This document shows positions 1 through 7,043 of a stretch of 20,759 nucleotides of DNA, piece by piece. The position numbers and the translations under genes are program-made. How positions within the stretch are numbered: the stretch's first letter is position 1; every line of letters starts with the position of its first letter. The notes below the pieces were generated by a model that was not told where the DNA came from, ran no database searches, and worked only from the letters and a program-made list of their open reading frames with translations. The DNA is from Candidatus Bathyarchaeota archaeon (GTDB lineage Archaea; Thermoproteota; Bathyarchaeia; 40CM-2-53-6): the NCBI GenBank assembly GCA_005882905.1, contig VBBG01000030.1, positions 9,536 to 30,294 on the forward strand, in the 5' to 3' direction.

Positions 1-248
1 GAGTACCAGGGTGGAAGACAATTCCATCCTGGTACCTCGTCGGAACCATCGACAATGTCATTCCAGCCTTTGCGCAACTCTTCATGGCCCAACGCATCAA
101 CGCCAACATCATCCAGGTCAGAGCATCGCATCTGTCGATGATCTCTCATCCCACCGCGGTCGTCGGTTTGATAGATCAGGCGACACTTTCCATCCAGGGC
201 AGTCTCGATGCAAGCTCACAACAAACCCCCGTACCAGCTACATCCTAG
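1..248 (+). CDS. alpha/beta hydrolase, C-terminal part (cut by the window's left edge)
   Basis: The open frame runs from base 3 to a TAG at 246-248, leaving 81 residues of a protein that starts outside the window. It has the end of an alpha/beta-hydrolase: a tryptophan-rich approach (WKTIPSWYLVGT), then T-I-D-N-V-I-P, where the Asp at fragment residue 17 is the expected acid of the catalytic triad. A Q-x6-A-x-R-I segment follows, then A-S-H-L-S-M-I-S-H-P, whose first His (residue 43) is the expected catalytic base, then a last helix. The nucleophile serine would lie upstream. This ending is typical of small cofactor-free esterases, often annotated as salicylate-esterase-like; the substrate cannot be told. 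A serine/glutamine/proline tail of about 20 residues follows the fold. The gene converges on another alpha/beta hydrolase (398-1258). Confidence 0.85.
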   Translation, partial: VPGWKTIPSWYLVGTIDNVIPAFAQLFMAQRINANIIQVRASHLSMISHPTAVVGLIDQATLSIQGSLDASSQQTPVPATS

Positions 249-329
249 GAATAGCACAACGAACCGGTGCGGGAACGAAGGCTTTCCATCGGCTCTCGCA
301 TCTACATCCACTGATGGGGTGCGAGAAGG

Positions 330-335
330 TTTTTT
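330..335 (+). terminator. T-rich terminator
   Basis: A run of six T lies about 80 bases after the stop of the left-edge hydrolase, in the gap between two convergent genes. Archaeal transcription commonly ends at such T-runs without a hairpin. Nothing else is seen in 249-397. Confidence 0.4.
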
Positions 336-397
336 GGAATGCCGAATTAGGCGTGCTACCTGCTGGAGTTCTGGGGTTTCCTACCTATGTCTTTGGC

Positions 398-1258
398 CTA
401 GGCGGTTGCTGTGACGAGTTTTTTCTCTTCCTTGAGGAAGCTCAATAGTGCGGGGTTGACTTCTTCCGAGTGTGTCCATGCGATGTTGTGTGGTCCATTC
501 TTCACGACGACGAGATGTGCGCCTTGGACGAGTTTGGCGGTTCGTTGTCCGGAGGCAGGGAATGGAACAATCCGGTCGGCATCGCCATGAATTACTAGGG
601 TAGGTACGTTGATGCGAGCTAGGTCTTTTCGGAAGTCTTCGTACCAGGTGGGTACGCAGGCCAGAGTGGCTGCTGGGGATGAGTTTACTGCTACGTTCCA
701 GCTTGCCTGAACCGCTTGTTCGCTGACTCGTGTGCCGAGCAGTTGGTCTGTGTTGTAGAAGTTTTTGAAGAATTCGGTGAAGAACGCGTACCGGTCCGCG
801 ACGATGGCTTTCTGGATGCCATCGAAGGCGCTGCGGTCCACTCCTTCAGGGTTGTCCGGGGTCTTCAACAGATACGGCGGTACAGATCCGGCGAAGACTG
901 CCTTGGCTACTCCTTTCGATCCATAGTTGCCTATGTAGCGCGCGACCTCGCCTCCTCCCATAGAGAAACCGACCAGCGAGAAGTCATTTAGACGGAGATG
1001 GGAAACTAGCTTGTGCAGGTCCTCGGCGAACGTGTTGTAGTTGTAGCCGGTGTTTGGTTTGCTGGACTGGCCGAAGCCTCTCCGGTCGTAGGTGATGACG
1101 CGATATCCAGCATCGAGTAGGACCGGGATCTGCCTCTCCCAGGATGCACCGTTCAGCGGATACCCATGTATCAGAACAACCGGCTTTCCTGCACCATGAT
1201 CCTCGTAGTAGAGATCAATATTACCAGAATTTTCCTTACCGACATCAACATACGGCAT
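398..1258 (-). CDS. alpha/beta hydrolase, cofactor-free haloperoxidase/arylesterase type
   Basis: This is a complete 286-residue alpha/beta-hydrolase. Visible are the oxyanion-hole motif H-G-Y-P (31-34), a strand with YDRRGFGQSSKP (58-68), the nucleophile elbow G-F-S-M-G (Ser99), the acid in G-D-A-D-R-I-V-P (Asp228) and the base in G-P-H-N (His257). The order, spacing and length match the non-heme chloroperoxidase/arylesterase group of soil bacteria. These enzymes hydrolyse esters and, with acetate and peroxide, form peracids. There is no signal peptide, so it is probably cytoplasmic. It is a single gene; upstream, TTAAAG near 1289-1296 is a possible TATA element about 35 bases before the ATG. 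The haloperoxidase name records similarity, and the natural substrate is unknown. The family is mostly bacterial, so acquisition by transfer is possible but not shown. Confidence 0.9.
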   Translation of the reverse strand: MPYVDVGKENSGNIDLYYEDHGAGKPVVLIHGYPLNGASWERQIPVLLDAGYRVITYDRRGFGQSSKPNTGYNYNTFAEDLHKLVSHLRLNDFSLVGFSMGGGEVARYIGNYGSKGVAKAVFAGSVPPYLLKTPDNPEGVDRSAFDGIQKAIVADRYAFFTEFFKNFYNTDQLLGTRVSEQAVQASWNVAVNSSPAATLACVPTWYEDFRKDLARINVPTLVIHGDADRIVPFPASGQRTAKLVQGAHLVVVKNGPHNIAWTHSEEVNPALLSFLKEEKKLVTATA

Positions 1259-1405
1259 TAAGAATCACTCGGGCAGACTTGATTCATGCTTTAAGATTAT
1301 GGGTTCTGCGCTTGATCTGTCCCTAGTCGATTCTGGCGCAACCAAGAGAGGTTCCGTAGAAGTCGATGGCAAATGCTGGCTTCGGTATCCAATTATCAAC
1401 TGTTT

Positions 1406-2008
1406 TTACTTGGGCGCTTCTAGGGCCTTGACAAGTTCTTTGGCTGTGGCGGCTCCCTCATGCCTCAATCCGTTTACGTAGAACGTTGGGGTCCCGTTCA
1501 CTCCACTCCGGACTCCGCCATTGAAGTCCTCCTTTATCCTCGACTGGTGCGTGTGTTGGGATAAGTCGTGTTGAAACTTCTGAATGTCCAGTCCGAGCTT
1601 CTTAGCAAATCCAAGTGCTACGCCAGGATCTCCAAGTGTGTCTTGGTGTTCGTAGAGAAAGTCGTGCATGTCCCAAAACTTTCCTTGGGCATTGGCCGCC
1701 TCAGCGGTCTCCGCAGCATTCAGAGCGTGCTCATGGATTCGGCTCAGGGGAAAGTTTCGGAACACGAATCTCAGTTTCGAGCCTAGCTGTTTCTGTATCT
1801 TCTTCACTTCCGGATAGGCTGCCCCGCAGTACGGACACTGGTAGTCGCCATACTCAACCAGCGTAAGCGATGCTGCCAAGGGTCCTTGTATGTGGTCGCG
1901 TCCCGGATCGACTGGAACTACGAGCCGAGTAGTCTCCGGTTCCTCTTCTACCGTTTCGAGTCTAGTCTTGCCGGGTGTTCTACGTGGAACAGTTTTTGTT
2001 GCCGCCAA
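1406..2008 (-). CDS. DsbA-family thioredoxin-fold protein (CPYC), cytoplasmic
   Basis: The 200-residue protein has the DsbA/Thioredoxin_4 layout. The active site C-P-Y-C (58-61) sits after a strand ending V-E-Y-G-D-Y-Q, a helical insert covers about 95-165, and a cis-proline loop N-G-T-P-T-F-Y-V-N-G places Pro174 beside the active site. CPYC is a motif of dithiol reductases such as glutaredoxin, and is also found in DsbA-like oxidoreductases. The first 35 residues are polar and charged with no signal peptide, so it should act in the cytoplasm, unlike classical DsbA. The start is a TTG only 9 bases after the peroxiredoxin stop, so the two genes are surely co-transcribed. That neighbour has a single cysteine and needs a thiol partner; this protein is the obvious candidate, by inference. 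Confidence 0.88.
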   Translation of the reverse strand: MAATKTVPRRTPGKTRLETVEEEPETTRLVVPVDPGRDHIQGPLAASLTLVEYGDYQCPYCGAAYPEVKKIQKQLGSKLRFVFRNFPLSRIHEHALNAAETAEAANAQGKFWDMHDFLYEHQDTLGDPGVALGFAKKLGLDIQKFQHDLSQHTHQSRIKEDFNGGVRSGVNGTPTFYVNGLRHEGAATAKELVKALEAPK

Positions 2009-2017
2009 GATCTTCGT

Positions 2018-2599
2018 CTAGCCCTGCACAACTGGCTGGTTTCGATTCAGATTCTCCAGTGCAAGAAGTATGCCGTCAGCTCCTGGGTTGACGCCGTCAG
2101 GTGAAAGGTGGCTCCAACGGATTACGCCCTTGTCGTCTATGACAAATAGTGCTCGTGCTGCTTCGCCAATCTTCTCCTTGAAGGCACCATACTTTCTAGA
2201 GACTGTTCCTTTGGGTTCAAAGTCAGCTAGGACGGGAAAGTTTAGCTTTCGATCTTTCGAGAATGCGAGGTGGGACCAGATATTGTCAACGGAGATTGCC
2301 AAGAGTTCGGCATTATGTTTCTTGAACTCCGGCATTACTTCTGCGTACAATGACAGCTGATCGGTACAGACCGGGCTCCAGTCAGCAGGATAGAATGCGA
2401 GTATGACGGGTTGTCCCCGAAAGTCGCTCAATGACACCTTCTGGTCCGGTGTACTGTTCAGCGAAAAGTTGGGAGCTTTCTTGCCCGCCACAAGAATAGA
2501 TCCGCTCGTTTTCATGCCGCTTACTGACTTTTGTCGATTGTTGCTCAGACGATTTTTCGATGCACGAGTTCGCAGTCGTTTCTTGCTCGATTGGACCAT
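2018..2599 (-). CDS. peroxiredoxin (AhpC/TSA, one-cysteine type)
   Basis: This is a thiol peroxidase that reduces hydrogen peroxide or organic peroxides. The core has the peroxiredoxin signature F-Y-P-A-D-W-S-P-V-C-T, whose cysteine is the peroxidatic residue, followed by the family's I-S-V-D-N and FPVLAD blocks and the R-A-L-F-V-I-D strand. It is the only cysteine in the protein, so there is no resolving cysteine and an external thiol must finish the cycle. The fold starts near GKKAPNFSL, preceded by about 35 residues rich in Lys and Arg that the family does not need. The frame opens with TTG at 2611; ATG at 2599 is used here, and ATG at 2515 would remove the basic extension. It is first in a two-gene operon with the CPYC protein. 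Confidence 0.9.
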   Translation of the reverse strand: MVQSSKKRLRTRASKNRLSNNRQKSVSGMKTSGSILVAGKKAPNFSLNSTPDQKVSLSDFRGQPVILAFYPADWSPVCTDQLSLYAEVMPEFKKHNAELLAISVDNIWSHLAFSKDRKLNFPVLADFEPKGTVSRKYGAFKEKIGEAARALFVIDDKGVIRWSHLSPDGVNPGADGILLALENLNRNQPVVQG

Positions 2600-2831
2600 A
2601 CTAGTTTTCAACTAAACCAAGATTCTCCCATGGGAAATAACACTCTCAAACCAGCTAACGCCATTTAGGGAATAGGTACTTATTTCTTGACTGGGTTTAA
2701 ATCGACCGGGTCAGGCTGGATTAGTTAGTGTACGACAAGGTTCTCTTGGATTCGGGAAGTACGTCGTAAAGGAAGGGAGTTGTACTGATGGAGAGTCTGC
2801 CTGAACAGATGTGATAGATTGGACACTAGTC

Positions 2832-3314
2832 CTACTGATGCTTATGACTCGTCATCCATTTCTTCTCTTCACGGTTTGGAGTCAGCTTGCACCCTGAAGA
2901 CCATAGGAAGGTTCTAGCAGTCGATGGTCCGACATGCTGAAACCGTTCTTGCACAGCCTCCAGCATGCGCTCCTCATCCTTTCCGAACTTGTCAAGGTAC
3001 TTCTGGAAGGAGCCGAACTCCTTCTCTAACTTCAAGAACTCGCCCGCATTATGCACTGTTGCCTGGATCTTTTTCTCGTTCCTCACAATTCCCGCGTCGG
3101 ACATGAGCTTCTGCACGTCTTTGTCAGAGAATCGTGCTACCTTGCTTATCGAGAAATCGGCGAAGGCTTTCTGGAAGCTAGGCCACTTCTTCTCTATTAC
3201 CTTCCAGTTGAGGCCTGCAGTGAATAGTGATCTAGTCATCCGTTCGAAGTATTCATCATCGTTCTTAGGCGGTTTAACGTTCCAGCTGGGAGACACAGAC
3301 AGTGTTTGAGGCAT
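2832..3314 (-). CDS. tag: DNA-3-methyladenine glycosylase I-like protein (Tag family)
   Basis: Tag enzymes excise 3-methyladenine from alkylated DNA. Seen here: F-E-R-M-T-R-S-L-F-T-A-G-L-N-W (23-37), equivalent to the family's substrate-pocket region; F-x2-A-F-x2-F-S-I-x2-V-A (47-60); I-V-R-N-E-K-K-I-Q-A (76-85), the conserved IxRNxxKI segment; and V-G-P-S-T-A-R-T-F (128-136), the helix-hairpin-helix end. At 160 residues it is shorter than bacterial Tag (about 190). It lacks the N-terminal Cys/His that bind zinc in the E. coli enzyme, so zinc binding looks lost or different. A TATA-like ATAAATAT at 3320-3327 is too close to the ATG at 3314. It would fit a leaderless GTG start at 3296, six codons in. 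Confidence 0.82.
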   Translation of the reverse strand: MPQTLSVSPSWNVKPPKNDDEYFERMTRSLFTAGLNWKVIEKKWPSFQKAFADFSISKVARFSDKDVQKLMSDAGIVRNEKKIQATVHNAGEFLKLEKEFGSFQKYLDKFGKDEERMLEAVQERFQHVGPSTARTFLWSSGCKLTPNREEKKWMTSHKHQ

Positions 3315-3319
3315 TCTAC

Positions 3320-3327
3320 ATATTTAT
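3320..3327 (-). promoter_or_regulatory. TATA box for the Tag-like gene
   Basis: ATAAATAT on the minus strand. A start site about 26 bases on falls near 3297, beside the in-frame GTG at 3294-3296, suggesting a leaderless transcript. Confidence 0.45.
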
Positions 3328-3361
3328 GGACTTTGAAGTCGTGCCTCACTGGCTCCAAGGC

Positions 3362-3396
3362 TTTTTTACCTGAGGGTCCGCCTAGGCCCTCTCAGG
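3362..3396 (+). promoter_or_regulatory. TATA box and inverted repeat before the CoA-binding gene
   Basis: TTTTTTA at 3362-3368 lies about 33 bases before the ATG, so transcription should start near 3392 with almost no leader. Directly after it, CCTGAG (3369-3374) and CTCAGG (3391-3396) form a perfect six-base inverted repeat spanning the predicted start site. This is where a repressor could block transcription. Confidence 0.5.
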
Positions 3397-3397
3397 C

Positions 3398-3841
3398 ATG
3401 TCCGTAACAAAGTCTCCAAACACAACCGTTTCCCCCAGAGAGGTTCTTAGAAAATACAAGACCATAGCGGTGGTGGGAGCGAGCAAGAACCCTCAGAAAG
3501 ACGCCAACACTGTTCCTCAGTTCATGAAGGATCACGGCTACAAGATTATTCCGATAAATCCGACAGCAGATGAGATCGTTGGAGAGAAAGCCTATCCAAG
3601 CCTCACGGACCTGCCGTCAGATCTAGCAAGCAAGGTAGAACTTGTTGATGTCTTCCGTCCAAGCGAGGAACTCCCACAGGTAGCTCAACAAGTTGTGGAT
3701 ATGCATCGGAAGTATGGAAGACCCCTTGTCTTCTGGGCCCAACTGGGGCTCGAGAACGAGGAAGCTAAACAGATTCTGTTAAAGAATCAGATTCCATACA
3801 TTATGAACGCCTGCCTAAGGATTGTTCAAAGAACGATATAA
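3398..3841 (+). CDS. CoA-binding protein (CoA_binding_2 family, Rossmann fold)
   Basis: The 147-residue protein is a stand-alone CoA-binding Rossmann domain like bacterial YccU and the N-terminal domain of succinyl-CoA synthetase alpha. Seen: strand and turn T-I-A-V-V-G-A-S-K-N (22-31), then Y-K-I-I-P-I-N-P (48-55), the G-E-K-A-Y-P-S-L-T-D-L-P block (62-73), V-E-L-V-D-V-F-R-P (80-88) and F-W-A-Q-L-G (112-117). The usual ending has a conserved Met-Asp/Asn-x-Cys; here it reads Y-I-M-N-A-C-L (134-140). Its cellular role is unknown across the family. It is a single gene with its own TATA box and very short leader, divergent from the Tag-like gene. Confidence 0.9.
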   Translation: MSVTKSPNTTVSPREVLRKYKTIAVVGASKNPQKDANTVPQFMKDHGYKIIPINPTADEIVGEKAYPSLTDLPSDLASKVELVDVFRPSEELPQVAQQVVDMHRKYGRPLVFWAQLGLENEEAKQILLKNQIPYIMNACLRIVQRTI

Positions 3842-3906
3842 CCCAGACTCAAATGAGCGGCATCACAGAATTAGATTTTATCTTCACGGTCGATTAGCAT
3901 CAGCTT

Positions 3907-4321
3907 GTGAAGAAGGCCTCTCCACCAAACGGTGTATACGTCGTCACCTTCATAGCACTAATGCTCGGCATTAATTCTGTTCTCGGAGGGGGAGCTTGGA
4001 TCACAAACTCGGTTAGGCAGTCATCATCAGCATTCGCGTTGGTGGGAGTTGTGTCCCTACTCGTTGGCATCCTGGACATTGCCGTTGGAGCTGGTTTCTT
4101 TTGGGCGAGGTCGTGGTCGTGGGCTTTGGGAATTCTAGCCGCATTAGTTACTGGCATACTTGGTGCACTAGAAATGAATGTCCAAAGTCAATCACTCTCG
4201 GTCGGCACAGGATTTGAACGCAGTAAACATTGCCTGGATAATATTTCCATTAGTAATCGTTTACTACTTAACTACGAACAGTGTCAAGACCTACCTTTTC
4301 AGGAAGCCTATCGGTTGTTAG
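3907..4321 (+). pseudogene. small four-helix membrane protein, interrupted by a one-base frameshift
   Basis: A GTG start at 3907 opens a frame with three clear membrane helices (about residues 10-32, 43-67 and 71-90). After codon 101 the frame turns hydrophilic. In the next frame (from GAT at 4211), a fourth hydrophobic helix V-N-I-A-W-I-I-F-P-L-V-I-V-Y-Y-L appears at once, followed by S-V-K-T-Y-L-F-R-K-P and a TAG at 4319-4321. Removing one G at 4210-4211 joins the two parts into a 137-residue four-helix protein. The K-x-Y-L-F tail is common in small archaeal membrane proteins. Unshifted, the frame would end at 4332. GATTTTATC near 3873-3880 is a possible TATA box for a leaderless transcript. 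Function is unknown. The shift may be a real mutation or an assembly error. Confidence 0.7.
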
Positions 4322-4441
4322 GCTACTGTTAGGCTAGTGAGTCCCGATCAAACCTAGGTCAAGAAATAGCTTTCAACAAGGAACTTCGTGTTTACTAGCA
4401 GGCTACGCTCAACACTAAACAGTGACTGATCTCGGGTCGAG

Positions 4442-5542
4442 CTAGGCTATTCCCATCGTGTTGCCTATGCCGGCAACTATCACCGTGTCTCCAGGCTTGG
4501 TCCGAGCTTCGATCGTGTTCTTGACGCGGCGAATAGTCTCGTCTACCGCCAGTCGGACCTGTTGAGTCATCTGCGAGATCGCTTCCTTGTTCGACATCTT
4601 CACCACGATGGCGATCATCGGAATACGCCGCTTGGAAGCGCTCTGTTCGATGTGGTACCGGTCTACTCCAGGACCGCCAATTGCCGCGCCGACTCCTTCG
4701 GCTACCTCTCCGCTTGCTTCTCCCTCGAACTTGAGAGCGGCATCGACCGTTACAATCAACGACGGTGACTTTTCCTCTATCAGCTTCTCAACCGCGACGC
4801 CCGGCTTCCCAACGCTCCCTCCAGGACCCTTGGCTCGGACCAGGAGCAGGTTTCGCCCGTCGACGCCAGTCTCGTACATTATAGTGTCTTGTTCGATCTC
4901 CCGGGGTTGAACGCCCTCGGCCATCTTGCTCGCTATGAGAGGTCCGATACCATCACCTATTGGTTGGCCTTTCTCGAAGGCGCTGATCGCGGAGCTGTAG
5001 GCCTCCGCTTCCTCCATTATCTGGGGCATGGCCATTTGGAGCTGGTAGAGCGCAAGGATTCCTCCCTGCTTTCTCGCGAGGAGGTAGAAGTGGCGTACGA
5101 CTCGGTACATCTGGTCGAGTCCGATCGAGATCTCCATCTGATTGGATAGGGTATTGACTTCGGCGTCAGTCGCTCCTGTAGCGATGGTCTTTACCTCAGT
5201 TCTCAGATTGTCATCGTAGGTGTCAAGTACATGCTCAAGTTTCCCGACTATTCCGGCCGGGTCCATGTTCACTGGTTGGATAGCGAAGGAGCCTGTCAGG
5301 CGATCTATGCGTGTCTCGACGGCCTTTCTGTCTCCCTTGAACCTCAGGGCAGAGTTTAGTACGCTGTTGTGGGCTGTTGTGCGAAGTTTCTCAAGCTTGC
5401 CCAGGTTCCTCTTTACGCTTACCAGCATCATACTCATCTGAATGCGCTGACCGTAGAACATTAGGATGAAGAATGATGCAAAGTATGCCAGTTGGATGAT
5501 GCTGCTCAGATTGCCGCTTAGATCGATGCCGATAAGCGCCAT
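4442..5542 (-). CDS. DUF1512 family archaeal membrane-anchored protein
   Basis: The 366-residue protein resembles the archaeal family DUF1512 in length and layout. One N-terminal membrane helix (about 13-30) is followed by Q-R-I-Q-M-S-M-M and a long mostly helical cytoplasmic region. A mixed domain comes next, with M-Y-E-T-G-V-D-G-R-N-L-L-L-V-R-A-K-G-P-G-G-S-V-G-K-P-G and later E-G-V-G-A-A-I-G-G-P-G-V-D-R. Its end is rich in glycine (G-D-T-V-I-V-A-G-I-G-N-T-M-G). The function of the family has not been described, as far as I know. The conserved glycine-rich loops suggest nucleotide or phosphate binding, but this is a guess. GTATATC at about 5567-5573 lies some 27 bases before the ATG, so the transcript is probably leaderless. 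A perfect palindrome ATTGATCAAT (5545-5554) sits at the predicted start site. Confidence 0.8.
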   Translation of the reverse strand: MALIGIDLSGNLSSIIQLAYFASFFILMFYGQRIQMSMMLVSVKRNLGKLEKLRTTAHNSVLNSALRFKGDRKAVETRIDRLTGSFAIQPVNMDPAGIVGKLEHVLDTYDDNLRTEVKTIATGATDAEVNTLSNQMEISIGLDQMYRVVRHFYLLARKQGGILALYQLQMAMPQIMEEAEAYSSAISAFEKGQPIGDGIGPLIASKMAEGVQPREIEQDTIMYETGVDGRNLLLVRAKGPGGSVGKPGVAVEKLIEEKSPSLIVTVDAALKFEGEASGEVAEGVGAAIGGPGVDRYHIEQSASKRRIPMIAIVVKMSNKEAISQMTQQVRLAVDETIRRVKNTIEARTKPGDTVIVAGIGNTMGIA

Positions 5543-5544
5543 TA

Positions 5545-5573
5545 ATTGATCAATAGCCCTGTGTGAGATATAC
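5545..5573 (-). promoter_or_regulatory. promoter of the DUF1512 gene: TATA box plus palindrome
   Basis: The minus strand reads GTATATC at 5567-5573, with a predicted start about 5545. ATTGATCAAT at 5545-5554 is a perfect ten-base palindrome placed where transcription would begin. Confidence 0.45.
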
Positions 5574-5629
5574 GCGTTGCTCCGCCAGCAGTCATCTCAA
5601 AAAGTGACGGATTATCCGGGTTTATCATC

Positions 5630-6592
5630 TTATCGCCTTGAAATCGCGGGAATTGGAGACTCTCTGAGAAGTAGCCTTGTAGCTCGTTTGTTTGTCATCC
5701 GAATGAACCGGATTTCAACCTCTTCTCTTATCGCATGTTTCGAGAGGGCTGCAAGCACATCTTTCATCTGATTGATCTCTTGGGATCCAATGCCGATTAT
5801 CACGTCTCCAACTCTCAACCCCGACTCGTAGGCCGGTCCTCGGGCATCTACCTCGACGACCAGGACGCCAGAGTCCGCGGGCAGGTCATACCTCCGTGCC
5901 AAGGCTTCGTTGAGTGTTGTCCCGTAGATTCCCAGCCAGGGTCTAACTACCCGGCCCTTCTCAAGCAGTTGTTGCATCACCCATTTGATCGTGTTGACGG
6001 GGATCGCGAATCCTACGCCTTGGGCGTATGGGATCATCGCCGTGTTCATTCCGATAACGCTCCCGCTGATATCGGCTAAGGGTCCGCCGCTGTTTCCGGG
6101 ATTAATGGCCGTGTCTGTCTGGATCAGACCTTCAAAGATGAAGTCAGCTCCTGGCAGCGGTCTTCCTAGGGCGCTTACAACGCCCAGAGACACGGTCGGT
6201 GCTCCCTGGAATCCAAGCGTGTTTCCTATAGCGAGTGCGAACTGTCCAACCTTGAGTTTCTCGGAGTCCCCGAGTGAGGCTGCAGGCAGACTCTCAGCTT
6301 CTATCCTTACCACGGCTATGTCGGTTGAGGGATCCGATCCGACGACTTCCCCCACGAATGAGCGTCCATCTTTGAGGTGAACCTGAACCCTGGTCGCACC
6401 ATCGATCACGTGATTGTTGGTAACGACATAGCCCCTAGGATCGATGATGACCCCGGAGCCTTTTCCTTCGATTGGCACGACACCGTATGCAAAGTTGCGG
6501 GTTACCCTCACGCTGTCGATGCTGACCACGCTTTCGCTTAGCTTCTCGACTGCTCCAGTTATCTGACCCTCAAGTGATGTTAATGTAGACAT
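5630..6592 (-). CDS. htrA: HtrA/DegP-type serine protease with one PDZ domain, apparently cytoplasmic
   Basis: The 320-residue trypsin-like protease has a full catalytic triad: T-N-N-H-V-I (His61), S-T-D-I-A-V-V (Asp91) and N-P-G-N-S-G-G-P (Ser168). A PDZ domain follows from about 218 (P-W-L-G-I-Y-G) to 310, with G-L-R-V-G-D-V-I-I-G-I as its core. HtrA proteins degrade or refold damaged proteins, usually outside the membrane. Here the protein begins directly with a short polar helix and no signal peptide or membrane anchor, so it should act in the cytoplasm unless a longer start is missed. The ATG lies 3 bases after the flavin-barrel gene's stop, so both belong to one operon. A 13-base palindrome (6586-6598) is centred on this ATG. 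Confidence 0.93.
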   Translation of the reverse strand: MSTLTSLEGQITGAVEKLSESVVSIDSVRVTRNFAYGVVPIEGKGSGVIIDPRGYVVTNNHVIDGATRVQVHLKDGRSFVGEVVGSDPSTDIAVVRIEAESLPAASLGDSEKLKVGQFALAIGNTLGFQGAPTVSLGVVSALGRPLPGADFIFEGLIQTDTAINPGNSGGPLADISGSVIGMNTAMIPYAQGVGFAIPVNTIKWVMQQLLEKGRVVRPWLGIYGTTLNEALARRYDLPADSGVLVVEVDARGPAYESGLRVGDVIIGIGSQEINQMKDVLAALSKHAIREEVEIRFIRMTNKRATRLLLRESPIPAISRR

Positions 6593-6595
6593 TGT

Positions 6596-6964
6596 CTAAA
6601 GCCCCCAGCTCGTCCTTGCAACGGGCTTAATCCTGACATACAGATAATCATCTTCCTCTCGTGATTCTGCTTCCCCGGTAATTTCTACTCCTCTTGGAGC
6701 CCATCTGATAGGCGAGTCCACGTCGTCCACTAGAAGGGTTACCCGGCCGTTTTCCGGGATTTCTTTGAATCGTTGGCTGTACTTGAGGTTCCAACCGCTT
6801 AGGTAGAAGTAGGATCCGTCGAATTCGAAGAGAACCGGCATTATGTGAGCTTGCATGTCTGAGCAGACAAATGCGAGCCTGCCAAGGCTTCTCTCCATCA
6901 AATACCTGAGTTCTTTCTCGCTGAACCCCATGGTCGACGTCTTCCTCGTCCTCTGTGTCATCAT
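6596..6964 (-). CDS. pyridoxamine 5'-phosphate oxidase-like flavin split-barrel protein
   Basis: The 122-residue protein has the small FMN-binding split-barrel fold (Pyridox_ox_2 type). A leading helix E-K-E-L-R-Y-L-M-E is followed by L-G-R-L-A-F-V, then H-I-M-P-V-L-F-E-F-D-G-S-Y-F-Y-L, the W-N-L-K-Y segment, R-V-T-L-L-V-D-D and R-G-V-E-I-T-G-E-A. Such proteins bind FMN, F420 or haem and often act on reactive small molecules; which cofactor is used cannot be read here. It is the first gene of a pair with the HtrA protease and is divergent from an HxlR regulator. The TATA box at 6996-7003 predicts a start near 6973, so the leader is about 9 bases. Two ATGs (6964, 6961) lie side by side. Confidence 0.85.
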   Translation of the reverse strand: MMTQRTRKTSTMGFSEKELRYLMERSLGRLAFVCSDMQAHIMPVLFEFDGSYFYLSGWNLKYSQRFKEIPENGRVTLLVDDVDSPIRWAPRGVEITGEAESREEDDYLYVRIKPVARTSWGL

Positions 6965-6995
6965 GTTTCTCTAACAGACAATTCGACTGGTCATG

Positions 6996-7043
6996 CTTAT
7001 ATACTTGGTAGTCGCCGTGAACCAAGTAGGTGCCGATTACTTG
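6996..7043. promoter_or_regulatory. shared promoter and operator candidate between the flavin-barrel and HxlR genes
   Basis: CTTATATA (6996-7003) is a nearly symmetrical TATA box that can serve the minus-strand gene (start near 6973) and possibly the plus-strand gene (start near 7026). TACTTGGT (7002-7009) and ACCAAGTA (7021-7028) form a perfect eight-base inverted repeat with an 11-base spacer, touching the TATA box. A third half-site TACTTG follows at 7038-7043, giving CAAGTA-N9-TACTTG as a second repeat. HxlR regulators are dimers that bind such repeats, and autoregulation is usual. Confidence 0.6.

Noticed and set aside
11..448. 145-codon frame at the left edge
   Set aside because: The overlapping frame ending at 248 encodes a clear alpha/beta-hydrolase end, so this one is a shadow.
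398..1258. Duplication of the two facing alpha/beta hydrolases
   Set aside because: Their acid and base motifs (GTIDN/ASHLS versus GDADR/GPHN) belong to different branches, so recent duplication is not supported.
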